Source: Methylorubrum zatmanii
GTDB taxonomy: Bacteria > Pseudomonadota > Alphaproteobacteria > Rhizobiales > Beijerinckiaceae
DNA length: 46,179 nt
Direction: 5' to 3'
NCBI RefSeq assembly: GCF_014845115.1
Contig: NZ_NKUI01000063.1
Span: 1 to 46,179, forward strand
Shown here: positions 17,401 to 24,281 of the stretch, in pieces
How positions within the stretch are numbered: the stretch's first letter is position 1
Layout of the letters: each line of letters opens with the position of its first letter
Notes under the pieces: generated by a model
Databases searched by the model: none
Told to the model about the DNA's origin: nothing
What the model saw: only the letters and a program-made list of their open reading frames with translations
Program-made: the position numbers and the translations under genes

Positions 17401-18317
17401 GTCGCCTTGGCGACGGAGTCGACTCGCGGCGTGACCGTGCAACGGCCGGCGCGCAGATCGTCGCCGAACCAGCTCGTCACCACCGAGACCCGGCTCAGGC
17501 GCGGACAGAGCGCCTGAAGCGCATCGAGGGAGGCGACGACGTCGCTCGCACCCTGCAACTGAAACCGGTTGGCGGGCTTCGTGGCGCCGAAGCCCGCCTC
17601 CTCGCTGACGGCGAGGGGGTCGAGGCCGCATTCGGTGGAGCCGGGGATCAGGCAGACGGCGCGAATCCGCGCGCCCAGCCCCGCGACGGGGCGGATCACC
17701 TCGAAGGCGAATTGCGGGATGCGGTTGCCGAAGGCGCCGAGGGGAAACCGCTCGAGCACGACATAGGCGAGTCCGCGATAGGCGGGAGCGTTGTCGGCGC
17801 CTTCCTTGGCGACGATCAGCGGATCGGCCTCCTGCGTCGTGCTGCCGGTATGGATGCGCAGGGTCAGCGTCGTCCAATCGAGTTCGCTGCCATCCGCCCA
17901 GATCCGGCGGACCAGGGCGATCTCGCCGGCGCAGAGCCCAATCGCGAGGTTGGCGAAGTAGCTGTAGGCGGTGCGCACGGTCTTCCGCCCGCCGGCACCG
18001 CCCTTGGAACCGGAGGAAGCGCGCTCCACGGTGGTATTGGCGACCTCCAGCGGCCGGGTCGCCCAGATCAGCGTGCCGCCGATCCGCGCCCGCCCGTAGA
18101 CCCGCGGCACCGGGGCCCCCTCGCTCGAAGCAAGGCCGCCGAGTTCGGTCAGCCGCGGCCCCTCGACGAAGCGCGGGCTCGATCCGGCACCGAACATGGC
18201 ATGATCGATGGCCGCCCCGCCCGCCGCGCCGGCCACCCGCCCGATCATGCCGCCGATGGGGCCGCCGAGGGCATTGCCGAGCGCCTCGCCGGCCGTCTGG
18301 AGGACGAGCGTGGTCAT
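14409..18317 (-). CDS. GTA gp15 baseplate/host-specificity 'megatron' protein
   Basis: 1302-residue protein matching the GTA gp15 family (TIM-barrel-like GTA domain plus phage-tail domains). The N-terminus (GEALGNALGGPIGGMIGR) is a Gly-rich hydrophobic region, as in relatives. The middle third has a glycoside-hydrolase-like TIM barrel (for example AVGIDYYPPISDWRD, PIWLTEIGIPAVDRG). A tail domain with GYVLDRPLSPREALEPLARLFGLD and C-terminal fibronectin-like beta domains follow. In the Rhodobacter capsulatus GTA the homologous protein is the largest baseplate component and may breach the recipient envelope. Its length is normal for the family. It follows gp14 by 19 bp. Confidence 0.95.
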   Translation of the reverse strand: MTTLVLQTAGEALGNALGGPIGGMIGRVAGAAGGAAIDHAMFGAGSSPRFVEGPRLTELGGLASSEGAPVPRVYGRARIGGTLIWATRPLEVANTTVERASSGSKGGAGGRKTVRTAYSYFANLAIGLCAGEIALVRRIWADGSELDWTTLTLRIHTGSTTQEADPLIVAKEGADNAPAYRGLAYVVLERFPLGAFGNRIPQFAFEVIRPVAGLGARIRAVCLIPGSTECGLDPLAVSEEAGFGATKPANRFQLQGASDVVASLDALQALCPRLSRVSVVTSWFGDDLRAGRCTVTPRVDSVAKATTGEPWAVAGLTRATARAVSRVGDTAAYGGTPADAGLGRLVADLVRRGLSVVLYPFVMMDVPAGNALPDPQDPAAPQPAYPWRGRITCDPAPGRPGSPDGTQAAADQVAAFFDGPQGYRAMILHYADLAVAWAAAGAPLSGFILGSEFVGLTRVRGPDGTYPAVARLRALATELRARLGDGVGLVYAADWTEYGAHVREGGACVRFPLDPLFADPAIDAVGIDYYPPISDWRDGPDHRDASEASSVYDRAYLKERLGAGEAFDWSYASPEDRAAQRRSPITDGDGGKPWIYRAKDLVAWWENPHVERAGGVETGPTAWVPRGKPIWLTEIGIPAVDRGTNGPNVFPDPKSSENAAPPFSRGSRDDLIQARGLEAVLARFDPAEPGFDPAHNPVSPVYGGRMIAPETVFVWAWDARPFPAFPDFTGVWSDAANWALGHWITGRVEGVELDRLIAAILADLGVAAEAEIDADGFLDGYVLDRPLSPREALEPLARLFGLDVSVSGGVLRMRGGGGGAPVTLETADLVQAEGDEAPLRRVRAQESELPRSLEIGFGDSESAEYRRATVAAARPAGERRQELRIDAAILTRREAAQALADTVLDAALAGRDTAAFSVSPRRIDLEPGDLVRLPGETRGVLHRIARIDDAPAGRRIETRAVPFPGREPAPVRPAPRPGRRPPALPGPVFALPLTLPVERGNPVPLSYLAVAADPWPGAVAVWRSAGAGSPFLPHRNLDHPACLGQTLSALPPGPLWRFDRNARLDVSLRHAEGLSGIGEAAALAGGNLFALVGSDGAVEILAAARADLTGPETWRLSGLLRGLAGSEAAAGRAAGAGSLIVRLDDGAVVPLVDRLDEAGRLFTYRVGPAERDPADPTVVGFEAAAGLDAFLPLRPVHLRARREAAGLWLSWTRRARRDADAWEPADVPLGESAEAYRLDILADDGSVLRTLSAATTRLLYTAADETADFGAPRTEIAFAVAQFGTLAGPGPATRARVSVRTV

Positions 18318-18336
18318 GGCGGGACCTCCTGCGGTG

Positions 18337-18795
18337 TCACGCGGGATCGGGAAATCGGAAGGCGTGGACGAGATGCCGCCGCCACCAGGGTGTCAGGGCG
18401 ACCTCCGCCACCACCGCGCCGTCATGGGCGTGGATCATCGCCCCCGGTCCGGTGGCGATGGCGCAGTGCTTGGCCGGCAGATGCGCGCGGAAGGCAAAGA
18501 GCAGCACGTCGCCCGCCCGGGGACGGTAAGCCGTCATCGGCCCGGCGACGGGGACGAGGTGGCGGCGCGCGGCCGCGAGCAGCGGATCGTCGCCTCGCGC
18601 CGACTCGGCCCAGGAGGCGGCATAGGGCGGCGCCTCCTCCGGCTCGGGGCCGAGCACCGCCCGCCAGACTCCGCGCAGCAGCCCGAGGCAGTCGCAGCCC
18701 ACCCCCTTCACGGAGGCCTGGTGCCGATAGGGCGTGCCGGCCCAATTCCGGGCCTCCGCCACGATCCGCTCGGCGAGCGGCGCGGATTCGCGCAT
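18337..18795 (-). CDS. GTA gp14 NlpC/P60-type tail peptidase
   Basis: 152-residue cysteine peptidase of the NlpC/P60 fold, the phage cell-wall peptidase subfamily. The catalytic Cys lies in GVGCDCLGLLRGVW (about residues 36-49) and the catalytic His in AKHCAIATGPGAMIHAH (about 112-128). It is expected to cleave peptidoglycan cross-peptides at the tail tip during DNA entry. The ATG at 18793-18795, directly before the AERIVAEARNW helix, is used. A longer frame upstream overlaps the gp13 gene and is rejected. It starts seven bases after gp13 ends and precedes gp15, the standard GTA order. Confidence 0.93.
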   Translation of the reverse strand: MRESAPLAERIVAEARNWAGTPYRHQASVKGVGCDCLGLLRGVWRAVLGPEPEEAPPYAASWAESARGDDPLLAAARRHLVPVAGPMTAYRPRAGDVLLFAFRAHLPAKHCAIATGPGAMIHAHDGAVVAEVALTPWWRRHLVHAFRFPDPA

Positions 18796-18802
18796 GATCC
18801 CC

Positions 18803-19696
18803 TCACCGGAACAGGCTGGAGCCGTCGAGGCGCGCCCCGGCCTCGGGGGTCGCGCGCAGTACGAAATCATTGCCCGGCATGTGCGGGAATCCCTGGAAGT
18901 TGAGGCTGTTGGCGAACCGGTCGCGGCAGGTGGCGAGGCTCTTGTCGCAGCCGGCGGTGAGGCTGAACCCGTCCCCCGCCGCCACCGGTCGGGGCGGCGC
19001 CTCCCAGAGGTCAAGGATGGCGCCCGCCCCGTCGCGGCGATGGGTCCGCAGATCGGCCGCGAAGCCGGCATTGGCGCCCCGATCCCAGACGAGGCGCCCC
19101 CCGGAGAACCAGCTCTCCGGGAACGAAGCGGCCAGGGTGACGGCGAGGCGGCCGGGTTCCGGCACCGCGTCCACCGTCCCGGTCGTGCGGAAGCGGGGAT
19201 CTTTCAGGTCGATGCGGCAGCGGCCATCGCCGAGATCCGCGTCGCAGGCGGCGCGGAAGGTCCGGCCCACGGTGACGTCGAGGCGGTGCATCAGCCCGCG
19301 CAACTCGGCGACGAAGGCGCCTCCCGCCCGGCGGATCTCGCCGATGGTCGCGAGATCGATCAGGAGGCGGGCCTCGGGTTCGGCCCAATCGACCAGCCAG
19401 GTCTCGACGCCGGCTCCGTCATAGAGACCCGCTGCCACGTCCTCCTCGGTGATCCCGGCGGAGGTCAGCGCGCCGGCCACCTCACCGCCGCCAACGGCAA
19501 AGCCCAGTTCCGTGCTGACCTCGGCGGCTTCCAGGCCGGTCCGGGCGGCGTAGGTCACACCGGAGAGGGTGAGGTCGCGGTCGTGATCGGTGAAGCCGAG
19601 GACGAGGCCGTCGCGGCGGTGAAGGGCCCAGCAGCGGCAGAGGGCCGTCGCCCCCTGGCCCAGGCGGGCGGCGAGGGCGGATGGGATCGGGCGCAT
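18803..19696 (-). CDS. GTA gp13 baseplate hub protein (DUF2163)
   Basis: 297-residue protein of the DUF2163 / BR0599 phage family. The C-terminal signature CDKSLATCRDRFANSLNFQGFP (written here in parts: CDKSLATC, then NFQGFPHMPGND) is diagnostic. Two further cysteines lie upstream (CDADLGDGRC), making a four-Cys set. In the R. capsulatus GTA structure the gp13 hub carries a metal/Fe-S site; that this protein does too is inferred. It forms the tail hub between distal tail protein gp12 and gp15. ATG start at 19694-19696, 10 bp after gp12. Confidence 0.93.
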   Translation of the reverse strand: MRPIPSALAARLGQGATALCRCWALHRRDGLVLGFTDHDRDLTLSGVTYAARTGLEAAEVSTELGFAVGGGEVAGALTSAGITEEDVAAGLYDGAGVETWLVDWAEPEARLLIDLATIGEIRRAGGAFVAELRGLMHRLDVTVGRTFRAACDADLGDGRCRIDLKDPRFRTTGTVDAVPEPGRLAVTLAASFPESWFSGGRLVWDRGANAGFAADLRTHRRDGAGAILDLWEAPPRPVAAGDGFSLTAGCDKSLATCRDRFANSLNFQGFPHMPGNDFVLRATPEAGARLDGSSLFR

Positions 19697-19706
19697 CGGC
19701 TTCCCC

Positions 19707-20348
19707 TCACAGTACGATCTCGATCAGCGGAATCCGCGGCACCTCGCCGGCGGTGAAGGCGGCGAGGTCGATGCTGAGCTCGTCGGTGTCGAAGCGGACC
19801 GGCACATCGAATTCGAAGCCGGCGGTGATCGCCGCCCCCGGCGGCGGCACCGCACCGGGGGCGAAGGTGAGGCGGCCCGTGGCGGGATCGCAGGAGACGG
19901 CGCCCGCCGCGAGCTCGACGCCGTTCACGGCCACGCGGACGCTGCCGGCCACCGGCTTGGCGATGGTGCGGCGATAGGCCTGCGGCCCGCCGCCATAAGT
20001 CTTCGCCAGGGCGAAGACGCGGGTCGCGCCGTCGCCGGTGCCGATGGCCTGGTCGATCGGCGCGGGTGCCTGCGAGGGCGGCCCGGAGCGGTAATCGACC
20101 CGGTCGCGGTAGCGGAAGCCGTAGAGCCGGCCGCGCCGCTCCTCGAAGAAACTCAGCACCGCGTGCAGCGCGTCGAGGGTGCGGATGCCGAGGCCGGCAT
20201 CGTAGCGGCGACGCGAATCCGCCCAGCGGCTGTTGCGGTGCTCTTGCCCCGAGGCCAGCGTGACGATCTCCGTCCGCCGCACCGGGCCGCCGCTGCCGCG
20301 CAAGGCAACGTCGAGGGGAAAGCGCACCTCGTGGAAGTCGGACGGCAT
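19707..20348 (-). CDS. GTA gp12 distal tail protein (DUF2460)
   Basis: 213-residue DUF2460 (TIGR02217-type) protein. Signature elements are FHEVRFPLDVALRGSGGP at the N-terminus, SRWADSRRRYDAG in the middle, and GFRYRDRVDYRS with GAAITAGFEFDVPVRFD later. In the R. capsulatus GTA this is the distal tail protein linking the tail tube to the baseplate hub. The ATG at 20346-20348 is used because the MPSDFHEV start is the family start; an upstream in-frame extension overlaps the gp11 gene and is low-complexity. It lies 10 bp after gp11 and 10 bp before gp13. Confidence 0.94.
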   Translation of the reverse strand: MPSDFHEVRFPLDVALRGSGGPVRRTEIVTLASGQEHRNSRWADSRRRYDAGLGIRTLDALHAVLSFFEERRGRLYGFRYRDRVDYRSGPPSQAPAPIDQAIGTGDGATRVFALAKTYGGGPQAYRRTIAKPVAGSVRVAVNGVELAAGAVSCDPATGRLTFAPGAVPPPGAAITAGFEFDVPVRFDTDELSIDLAAFTAGEVPRIPLIEIVL

Positions 20349-20358
20349 GGCGGATCTC

Positions 20359-20982
20359 TCAGAGGGCGCGCTGCCCGCGGGCGACCGCGCGGGCGAGGCG
20401 GGCGGCGACCTGGGCCTCGGAGCGGCGGAAACCTTCGACGTCCGGCGTCGCGATGTTGACGGTGACGGCGACCGGCCGCTCGGCGGCACCCGCCGCGACA
20501 CCGAGGCGTCCGTCACTGCCGCGCTTGAGCGGCAGGATCGCCTCGGGACCTGCCTCGCCCATCAGGCCGACGCCGTCATTGCCCGCGAGGGGAAAGTAAG
20601 TCGGTGCCGCGACGACCCCGCCGCTGGCGAAGGGCCGCACGCGGCCCCCGCCGACCACGCCGCCGAGCCGGAACGGCAGGATCCGGCCGGCGGAGACGAC
20701 CCCGCCCCTGGCAAGCGCCGTCGTCTCGTCGGCATCGGACGCCGCGCTCAGCAGATTGTTGACGAGGCTCCTCACCCCCGCCTTCACCGGCGCCAGCGCC
20801 ACCTTCGCCGCGACGGTCGAGAGCTTGCCCGCGAGCGAGGCCAGCAACCCGTCGAGCTGGCGCCCGGAATTGAGGTTGCGGTCGAAGGCCGAGGACAGGC
20901 TCTGCCCGAAGCGCTGGGCCAGCTTGTCCAGGGTTTCGAGCTGCTTTGCCCGCTCGGCGGTGCTGCGGTCGGGATCGGTCAT
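20359..20982 (-). CDS. GTA gp11 short tail tape-measure protein
   Basis: 207-residue tail tape-measure homolog. A helical N-terminal half (about residues 5-75) carries coiled-coil-like stretches. A Gly-rich segment follows with repeated GGVV elements (ARGGVVSAGR, RLGGVVGGGR, ASGGVVAAPT). The LMGEAGPEAILPLKR block at about residues 148-162 is typical of tape-measure C-termini. Its shortness matches GTA particles, whose tails are short. The start ATG (20980-20982) overlaps the preceding chaperone gene by 4 bp (ATGA), so the longer upstream frame is a shadow. It acts inside the tail tube to set length and guide DNA. Confidence 0.9.
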   Translation of the reverse strand: MTDPDRSTAERAKQLETLDKLAQRFGQSLSSAFDRNLNSGRQLDGLLASLAGKLSTVAAKVALAPVKAGVRSLVNNLLSAASDADETTALARGGVVSAGRILPFRLGGVVGGGRVRPFASGGVVAAPTYFPLAGNDGVGLMGEAGPEAILPLKRGSDGRLGVAAGAAERPVAVTVNIATPDVEGFRRSEAQVAARLARAVARGQRAL

Positions 20983-21212
20983 CGTGGTGCCTCGGGATCG
21001 GGATGGGCGGCGAGCAGCCGGTCGAGATCGGCCCGGGCCAGGGCGTCGGGGCGGGGCCGGATCAGGCCCGCCGCGGCAGCGAGTTCGCGGGGCGTGGCGG
21101 CCCAGAGGTCGCGCGGGCGCCAGCGCAGGGTCGAGAGACCGAGCGCCAGCACCGCGTCCCACGGGAAGGCGGAGACGGGGGTCTCCGGCGCGGTGCTTCC
21201 CGCAGCGGTCAA
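20979..21212 (-). CDS. GTA gp10.1 tail assembly chaperone (DUF2376-type)
   Basis: 77-residue protein. FPWDAVLALGLSTLRWRPRD, then LWAATPRELAAA, matches the small phage TIGR02216/DUF2376 family found between gp10 and gp11 in GTAs, regarded as tail assembly chaperones. The start is a TTG at 21210-21212 overlapping the gp10 stop (TTGA). No better start lies before the conserved FPWD motif, so this rare start codon is accepted, with translational coupling to gp10. It overlaps gp11 by 4 bp. Confidence 0.87.
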   Translation of the reverse strand: MTAAGSTAPETPVSAFPWDAVLALGLSTLRWRPRDLWAATPRELAAAAGLIRPRPDALARADLDRLLAAHPDPEAPR

Positions 21213-21562
21213 GGGTCCTGAGGCAGCGCCTCGCCGCGAGGGTCCGGAGGCGGCGCCTCGCCGAACGCCGCCACCAAAGCCTCTTCCAGGGCCTCGGCCA
21301 CCGCCGGCAGGCCCGTGGCGAGGGGCAGGCGAGCCACCGCCGCGTCGTCGAGGGCGTGGCCGCCCCCGCGCAGGGCCGCGCCCAGCAGCGCAATCACGTC
21401 ACGGGTGGCGAGCCGGCCCGTCGCGAAGCGTTCGGCGAGCCCGGCGAGGTCGCCCGCGCCCAGGGCATCCTCCAGCTCGGCCAGCGCCCCGAGGGTCAGG
21501 CAGAGGGTGTAGCGCTCGCTCCCGAGCGCGAGCGGCACCTCGCCGCGTCTGCGGTTGGCCAT
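21209..21562 (-). CDS. GTA gp10 tail assembly chaperone
   Basis: 117-residue protein of the gene-transfer-agent gp10 / tail-assembly-chaperone family. It begins MANRRRGEVPLALGSERYTLCLTLGALAELEDAL (quoted in parts: MANRRRGEV, LTLGALAELEDAL), the characteristic start of this family. A helical core follows and the C-terminal tail is Pro-rich. The ATG at 21560-21562 is used; a GTG two codons upstream overlaps the gp9 stop (GTGA) and is an equally possible coupled start. Expected to act with gp10.1 in tail tube and tape-measure assembly. Confidence 0.9.
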   Translation of the reverse strand: MANRRRGEVPLALGSERYTLCLTLGALAELEDALGAGDLAGLAERFATGRLATRDVIALLGAALRGGGHALDDAAVARLPLATGLPAVAEALEEALVAAFGEAPPPDPRGEALPQDP

Positions 21563-21564
21563 GG

Positions 21565-21975
21565 TCACACCGCCGCGAAGCCGAGGGGACCGGCGGAATC
21601 GAGGGCGATGTCGAAGGTCACCTCCCCCGCATGGTCGCCGCGATATTCCAGGCTGGTGATCTGGAAGAGGCCCTCGATGGTGCCGAAGGCGGGAATCACG
21701 ATCTGGAAGGTGTCGATCACCCCATCGAAGAACATCTGGCGCAGGCGCGCGTCGGAGGTCTCGTCGCGGAACACGCCGGCCCCGGAGATGGCGGCCCGCC
21801 GGATCCCCGCACCGGCCAGCAATTCGCGCCAGCGCCCGGCCGAATCGGCATTGGTGACATCCACGGTCTCGGCGTTGAAGGCGAGCTGGCGGGCGCGCAA
21901 CCCCGCCACGGCGGTGAAGCCGCCGGCCCCGTTGCTGACGCGGACCAAGAGGTCCTTGCCCTTCTGTGCACTCAT
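21565..21975 (-). CDS. GTA gp9 major tail (tube) protein
   Basis: 136-residue major tail protein of the TP901-1-like family. MSAQKGKDLLVRVSNGAG and VDVTNADSAGRWRELLAGAG are the family signatures; the rest is beta-rich (ISGAGVFRDE, QIVIPAFGTIEG). It should polymerise as hexameric rings of the tail tube. ATG at 21973-21975, 26 bp after gp8. Its length is typical for GTAs. Confidence 0.94.
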   Translation of the reverse strand: MSAQKGKDLLVRVSNGAGGFTAVAGLRARQLAFNAETVDVTNADSAGRWRELLAGAGIRRAAISGAGVFRDETSDARLRQMFFDGVIDTFQIVIPAFGTIEGLFQITSLEYRGDHAGEVTFDIALDSAGPLGFAAV

Positions 21976-22001
21976 GCTGCGGCTCCAGGATAGTGAGGTG
22001 G

Positions 22002-22421
22002 TCAGGCCGCGACTTCGGTCACGGCCTCGAAGGCGAGGATCGTCCGGGCCTCGCCGGTCTGCTCGTCGCGGGTGCTGGCGATGCGCGTGAGGCGCAGGAA
22101 CACGAGGGCGTGCCCGGCCAGCGCGAGGTCGGCGTCGTCGAGGAGCACGGCCATGCGCTCGGCGGCATCCAGGGCGGTGCGGGCCGATCCGGGCTTGGCG
22201 AAGACGACGAGCGTCAGGGCGTGGCGATGGCGGCGGGCGCCCACGACCGAATCGTCGCCGGCCTCGCCGTCGCCGAAGAGGGCGTAGACCGGCGCGGCGC
22301 CCCGTGGCGGCTCGTCGTAGAGCCGCAGGCTTCCGCCCATCAGCACGGCGAGCCCCGGATCCCGGGCGAGACGGGCGAGGATGCCGGCGCGCAGCGCCAG
22401 CAGCGGGCTGAGGCTGCTCAC
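22002..22421 (-). CDS. GTA gp8 tail terminator (DUF3168)
   Basis: 139-residue DUF3168 protein. The N-terminal helix LSPLLALRAGILARLARDPGLAVLMGG (cited in parts) is typical, then LRLYDEPPRGAAPVYALFGDGE and the HALTLVVFAK strand block. In the R. capsulatus GTA the protein at this place caps the tail and joins it to the head. GTG start at 22419-22421 overlaps the gp7 stop by 4 bp (GTGA); the much longer upstream frame is a shadow over gp7. Confidence 0.9.
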   Translation of the reverse strand: MSSLSPLLALRAGILARLARDPGLAVLMGGSLRLYDEPPRGAAPVYALFGDGEAGDDSVVGARRHRHALTLVVFAKPGSARTALDAAERMAVLLDDADLALAGHALVFLRLTRIASTRDEQTGEARTILAFEAVTEVAA

Positions 22422-22759
22422 GGTGCGGCCTCCTCGATCACTTCCTCCACCTCGCAGACGAGGTCGCGGCGGCGCCCATCGGGGTCGTCGGCGGCGCGGA
22501 TCGTGAAGCGGCGGGGGCCGTCGGCGAGCCGCATGGCGGGGGTGACGCCGGAGCGGTAGCGCAAACCCACCCGATAGAGGCCGGACCGGTCCGTCCGTCC
22601 GCCCCGGTTCGGGGCACGGCTCCCCAGCGCCTCGAGCGAACCCCAGAGGATCGGCCCGGCTACGTAGCGGCGGATCCGGCCGCCGAACCCATCGGGCTCG
22701 TCCACCGGCAATTCGAGCACGAAGCGTCGCCGCCGCGCGCCCAGCGGCCTGTGGGTCAT
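22418..22759 (-). CDS. GTA gp7 head-tail stopper/adaptor
   Basis: 113-residue head-tail joining protein. Features are the short beta-rich fold with LGARRRRFVLELPVDEPDGFGG at the start, WGSLEALGSR in the middle, and YRSGVTPAMRLADGPRRFTI, typical of gp7/SPP1 gp16-like stoppers. The ATG at 22757-22759 is used. It lies between gp6 (25 bp upstream) and gp8 (4-bp overlap), as in other GTAs. Confidence 0.88.
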   Translation of the reverse strand: MTHRPLGARRRRFVLELPVDEPDGFGGRIRRYVAGPILWGSLEALGSRAPNRGGRTDRSGLYRVGLRYRSGVTPAMRLADGPRRFTIRAADDPDGRRRDLVCEVEEVIEEAAP

Positions 22760-22784
22760 GCCGCATTCTCCTCTCTCGTGACGA

Positions 22785-23354
22785 TCACAGCCGCATCCGC
22801 CGGCAGGCGGCGGCGAGCCCCAGGGCGGAGGGCGGCAGGGCCGCACCCACGCCGGCCGTATCCCCGCGATTCTCGAAGCCGTCGGCGACGGCGAGGCACA
22901 GGGCCTGGAGCAGGGGCTCGGGCACCGGCGGCCCGTCCCCGCCGCAGCCGGCGACGACCTCGATCAGCGCCGTCCGCGTTCCGAGGGGCGGCAAATCCGG
23001 CCCGAGCAGGAGGCAGGGCGCCTCCCAGACATCCGGGCCGAGCCGGATCGGCCCCGGCGCGATGTCGGTGACGGCTCCGCTCTCATCGACCAATGCGGCC
23101 CGAGTCACCGCCACCAGCGGGCTCAGCGGCAGCGGAAGCAGCCCGAGGGGCGGCCAATCCGTCAGCACCACCCGAAAACGGGCCGGGCGCAGCAGACGGC
23201 GCGAGGCGGCTTCGACCGCGCCCCGCGCCGCCACGATGAGGCGGCCGATCAGGGCGTCCTCGGCGGTCTCGTCGGAGGAGAGCCGCAGATAGGTCCGCAT
23301 CTCCGTCAGGCTCACCGGCTCGACGCCGGATTCCTCCACGCGTATCGGGATCAT
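22785..23354 (-). CDS. GTA gp6 head-tail adaptor/connector
   Basis: 189-residue head-tail connector of the phage gp6-like (TIGR02215-type) family. The conserved helical N-terminus is EPVSLTEMRTYLRLSSDETAEDALIGRLIVAARGAVE (in parts: SLTEMRTYLRL, DALIGRLIVAAR). SRRLL and LPLSPLVAV follow, with the C-terminal helix PEPLLQALCLAVADGFENRG. It should sit beneath the portal. The ATG at 23352-23354 lies 32 bp from the oppositely oriented protease start at 23386, so any promoter or leader for gp6 must lie within the protease gene. It is the first gene of the second half of the interrupted GTA cluster. Confidence 0.9.
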   Translation of the reverse strand: MIPIRVEESGVEPVSLTEMRTYLRLSSDETAEDALIGRLIVAARGAVEAASRRLLRPARFRVVLTDWPPLGLLPLPLSPLVAVTRAALVDESGAVTDIAPGPIRLGPDVWEAPCLLLGPDLPPLGTRTALIEVVAGCGGDGPPVPEPLLQALCLAVADGFENRGDTAGVGAALPPSALGLAAACRRMRL

Positions 23355-23385
23355 GCCGTTCCTTCCTGAAAGCGTTTCACGACCG

Positions 23386-24135
23386 ATGCGCGCGCCGAAA
23401 CCGTCCGCCGCCCATCCGGTGGGCCTCCTCGCCGGGGCGGCCCTGGCGATGCTGCTCGCCGCTCCGGCGCTCGCCATCGTCGGCGGTCGGGAGGGCGCGC
23501 AGGTGCCGGGCGCGGCCTCGGCGGTGATGGTGCTGACCTCAGGCGGCGGGGTCTGTTCGGGCGTCGTCGTCGCCCCGGACGCGGTGCTCACCGCCGGCCA
23601 TTGCGTGGCGGGGGTGGCCGAGAACCGCATCCATTACCGGGACGAAGCCGGCCGGCCGGTGCTGGCGGAGGTGGCCACCCGCCACCTGCATCCGGCCTAT
23701 GACGGCGACGCCATCCGTGGGCGGACCCGCTCCATCGATCTCGCCCTGCTGCGCACCCGCGAATCCCTGCCCGCCCGCTTCGCGCCGGCCCCGCTCGGCG
23801 CGGCCGTCCCGCGGGCGGGCCAGACCCTCGTCCTCGCCGGCTTCGGCGCGGCGCGGGGCAACGACCGGCGCTCGATCGGCCGCTATCGCGGTGCGACGCT
23901 GACCGTGGTCGAGCCCTATGGCCCGAGCCGGATCCTGGTCTGGCTGAAGGCACCCGGAGCGGGCGGCTGCCAGGGCGATTCCGGCGGGCCGATCCTCGAC
24001 GGCACGGCGGTGGTCGCCCTCGCCGCCTGGGTGAAGGATGCCTGCGGCGGCCTGACCCAGGGCATCCTGCTCGGCCCTCAACGGGACTGGCTCGACCGGA
24101 CGCTCGCGGGCTGGAACGCGGCGGCGCGCTGGTGA
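23386..24135 (+). CDS. Exported S1-family (trypsin-like) serine protease 1
   Basis: 249-residue secreted chymotrypsin-fold protease. The signal peptide ends APALA at residue 30 and is followed at once by IVGG, so signal peptidase would expose the Ile that activates S1 proteases, with no propeptide. The catalytic triad is His72 (LTAGHC), Asp118 (SIDLALL) and Ser199 (GCQGDSGGP). The residue six before Ser is Gly rather than the trypsin Asp, so Arg/Lys specificity is unlikely. Cysteines near the active site could form disulfides. It is encoded opposite to the GTA genes, between gp6 and capsid. The ATG at 23386 is preferred because the upstream ATG at 23353 overlaps the gp6 start and adds 11 residues ahead of the signal. 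Confidence 0.9.
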   Translation: MRAPKPSAAHPVGLLAGAALAMLLAAPALAIVGGREGAQVPGAASAVMVLTSGGGVCSGVVVAPDAVLTAGHCVAGVAENRIHYRDEAGRPVLAEVATRHLHPAYDGDAIRGRTRSIDLALLRTRESLPARFAPAPLGAAVPRAGQTLVLAGFGAARGNDRRSIGRYRGATLTVVEPYGPSRILVWLKAPGAGGCQGDSGGPILDGTAVVALAAWVKDACGGLTQGILLGPQRDWLDRTLAGWNAAARW

Positions 24136-24226
24136 CCGGCCCCGCCGGATCGTGAACCGCACGCCTTTCCCGAAGAGGAACCGGAGCTTGGCCGCCGAAT
24201 TGCCTTCGGATACGGTTCAACCGGTC

Positions 24227-24249
24227 CGGGATTCGGCTGCAGAATCCCG
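24227..24249. other. 8-bp perfect inverted repeat between the protease genes
   Basis: Arms CGGGATTC and GAATCCCG around a 7-base loop, 33 bp before the second protease start. No T-run follows. It could be an operator or a weak terminator. Confidence 0.4.
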
Positions 24250-24281
24250 CGGAGCGCGCCCGGGCCCTGGGAGACATGACG

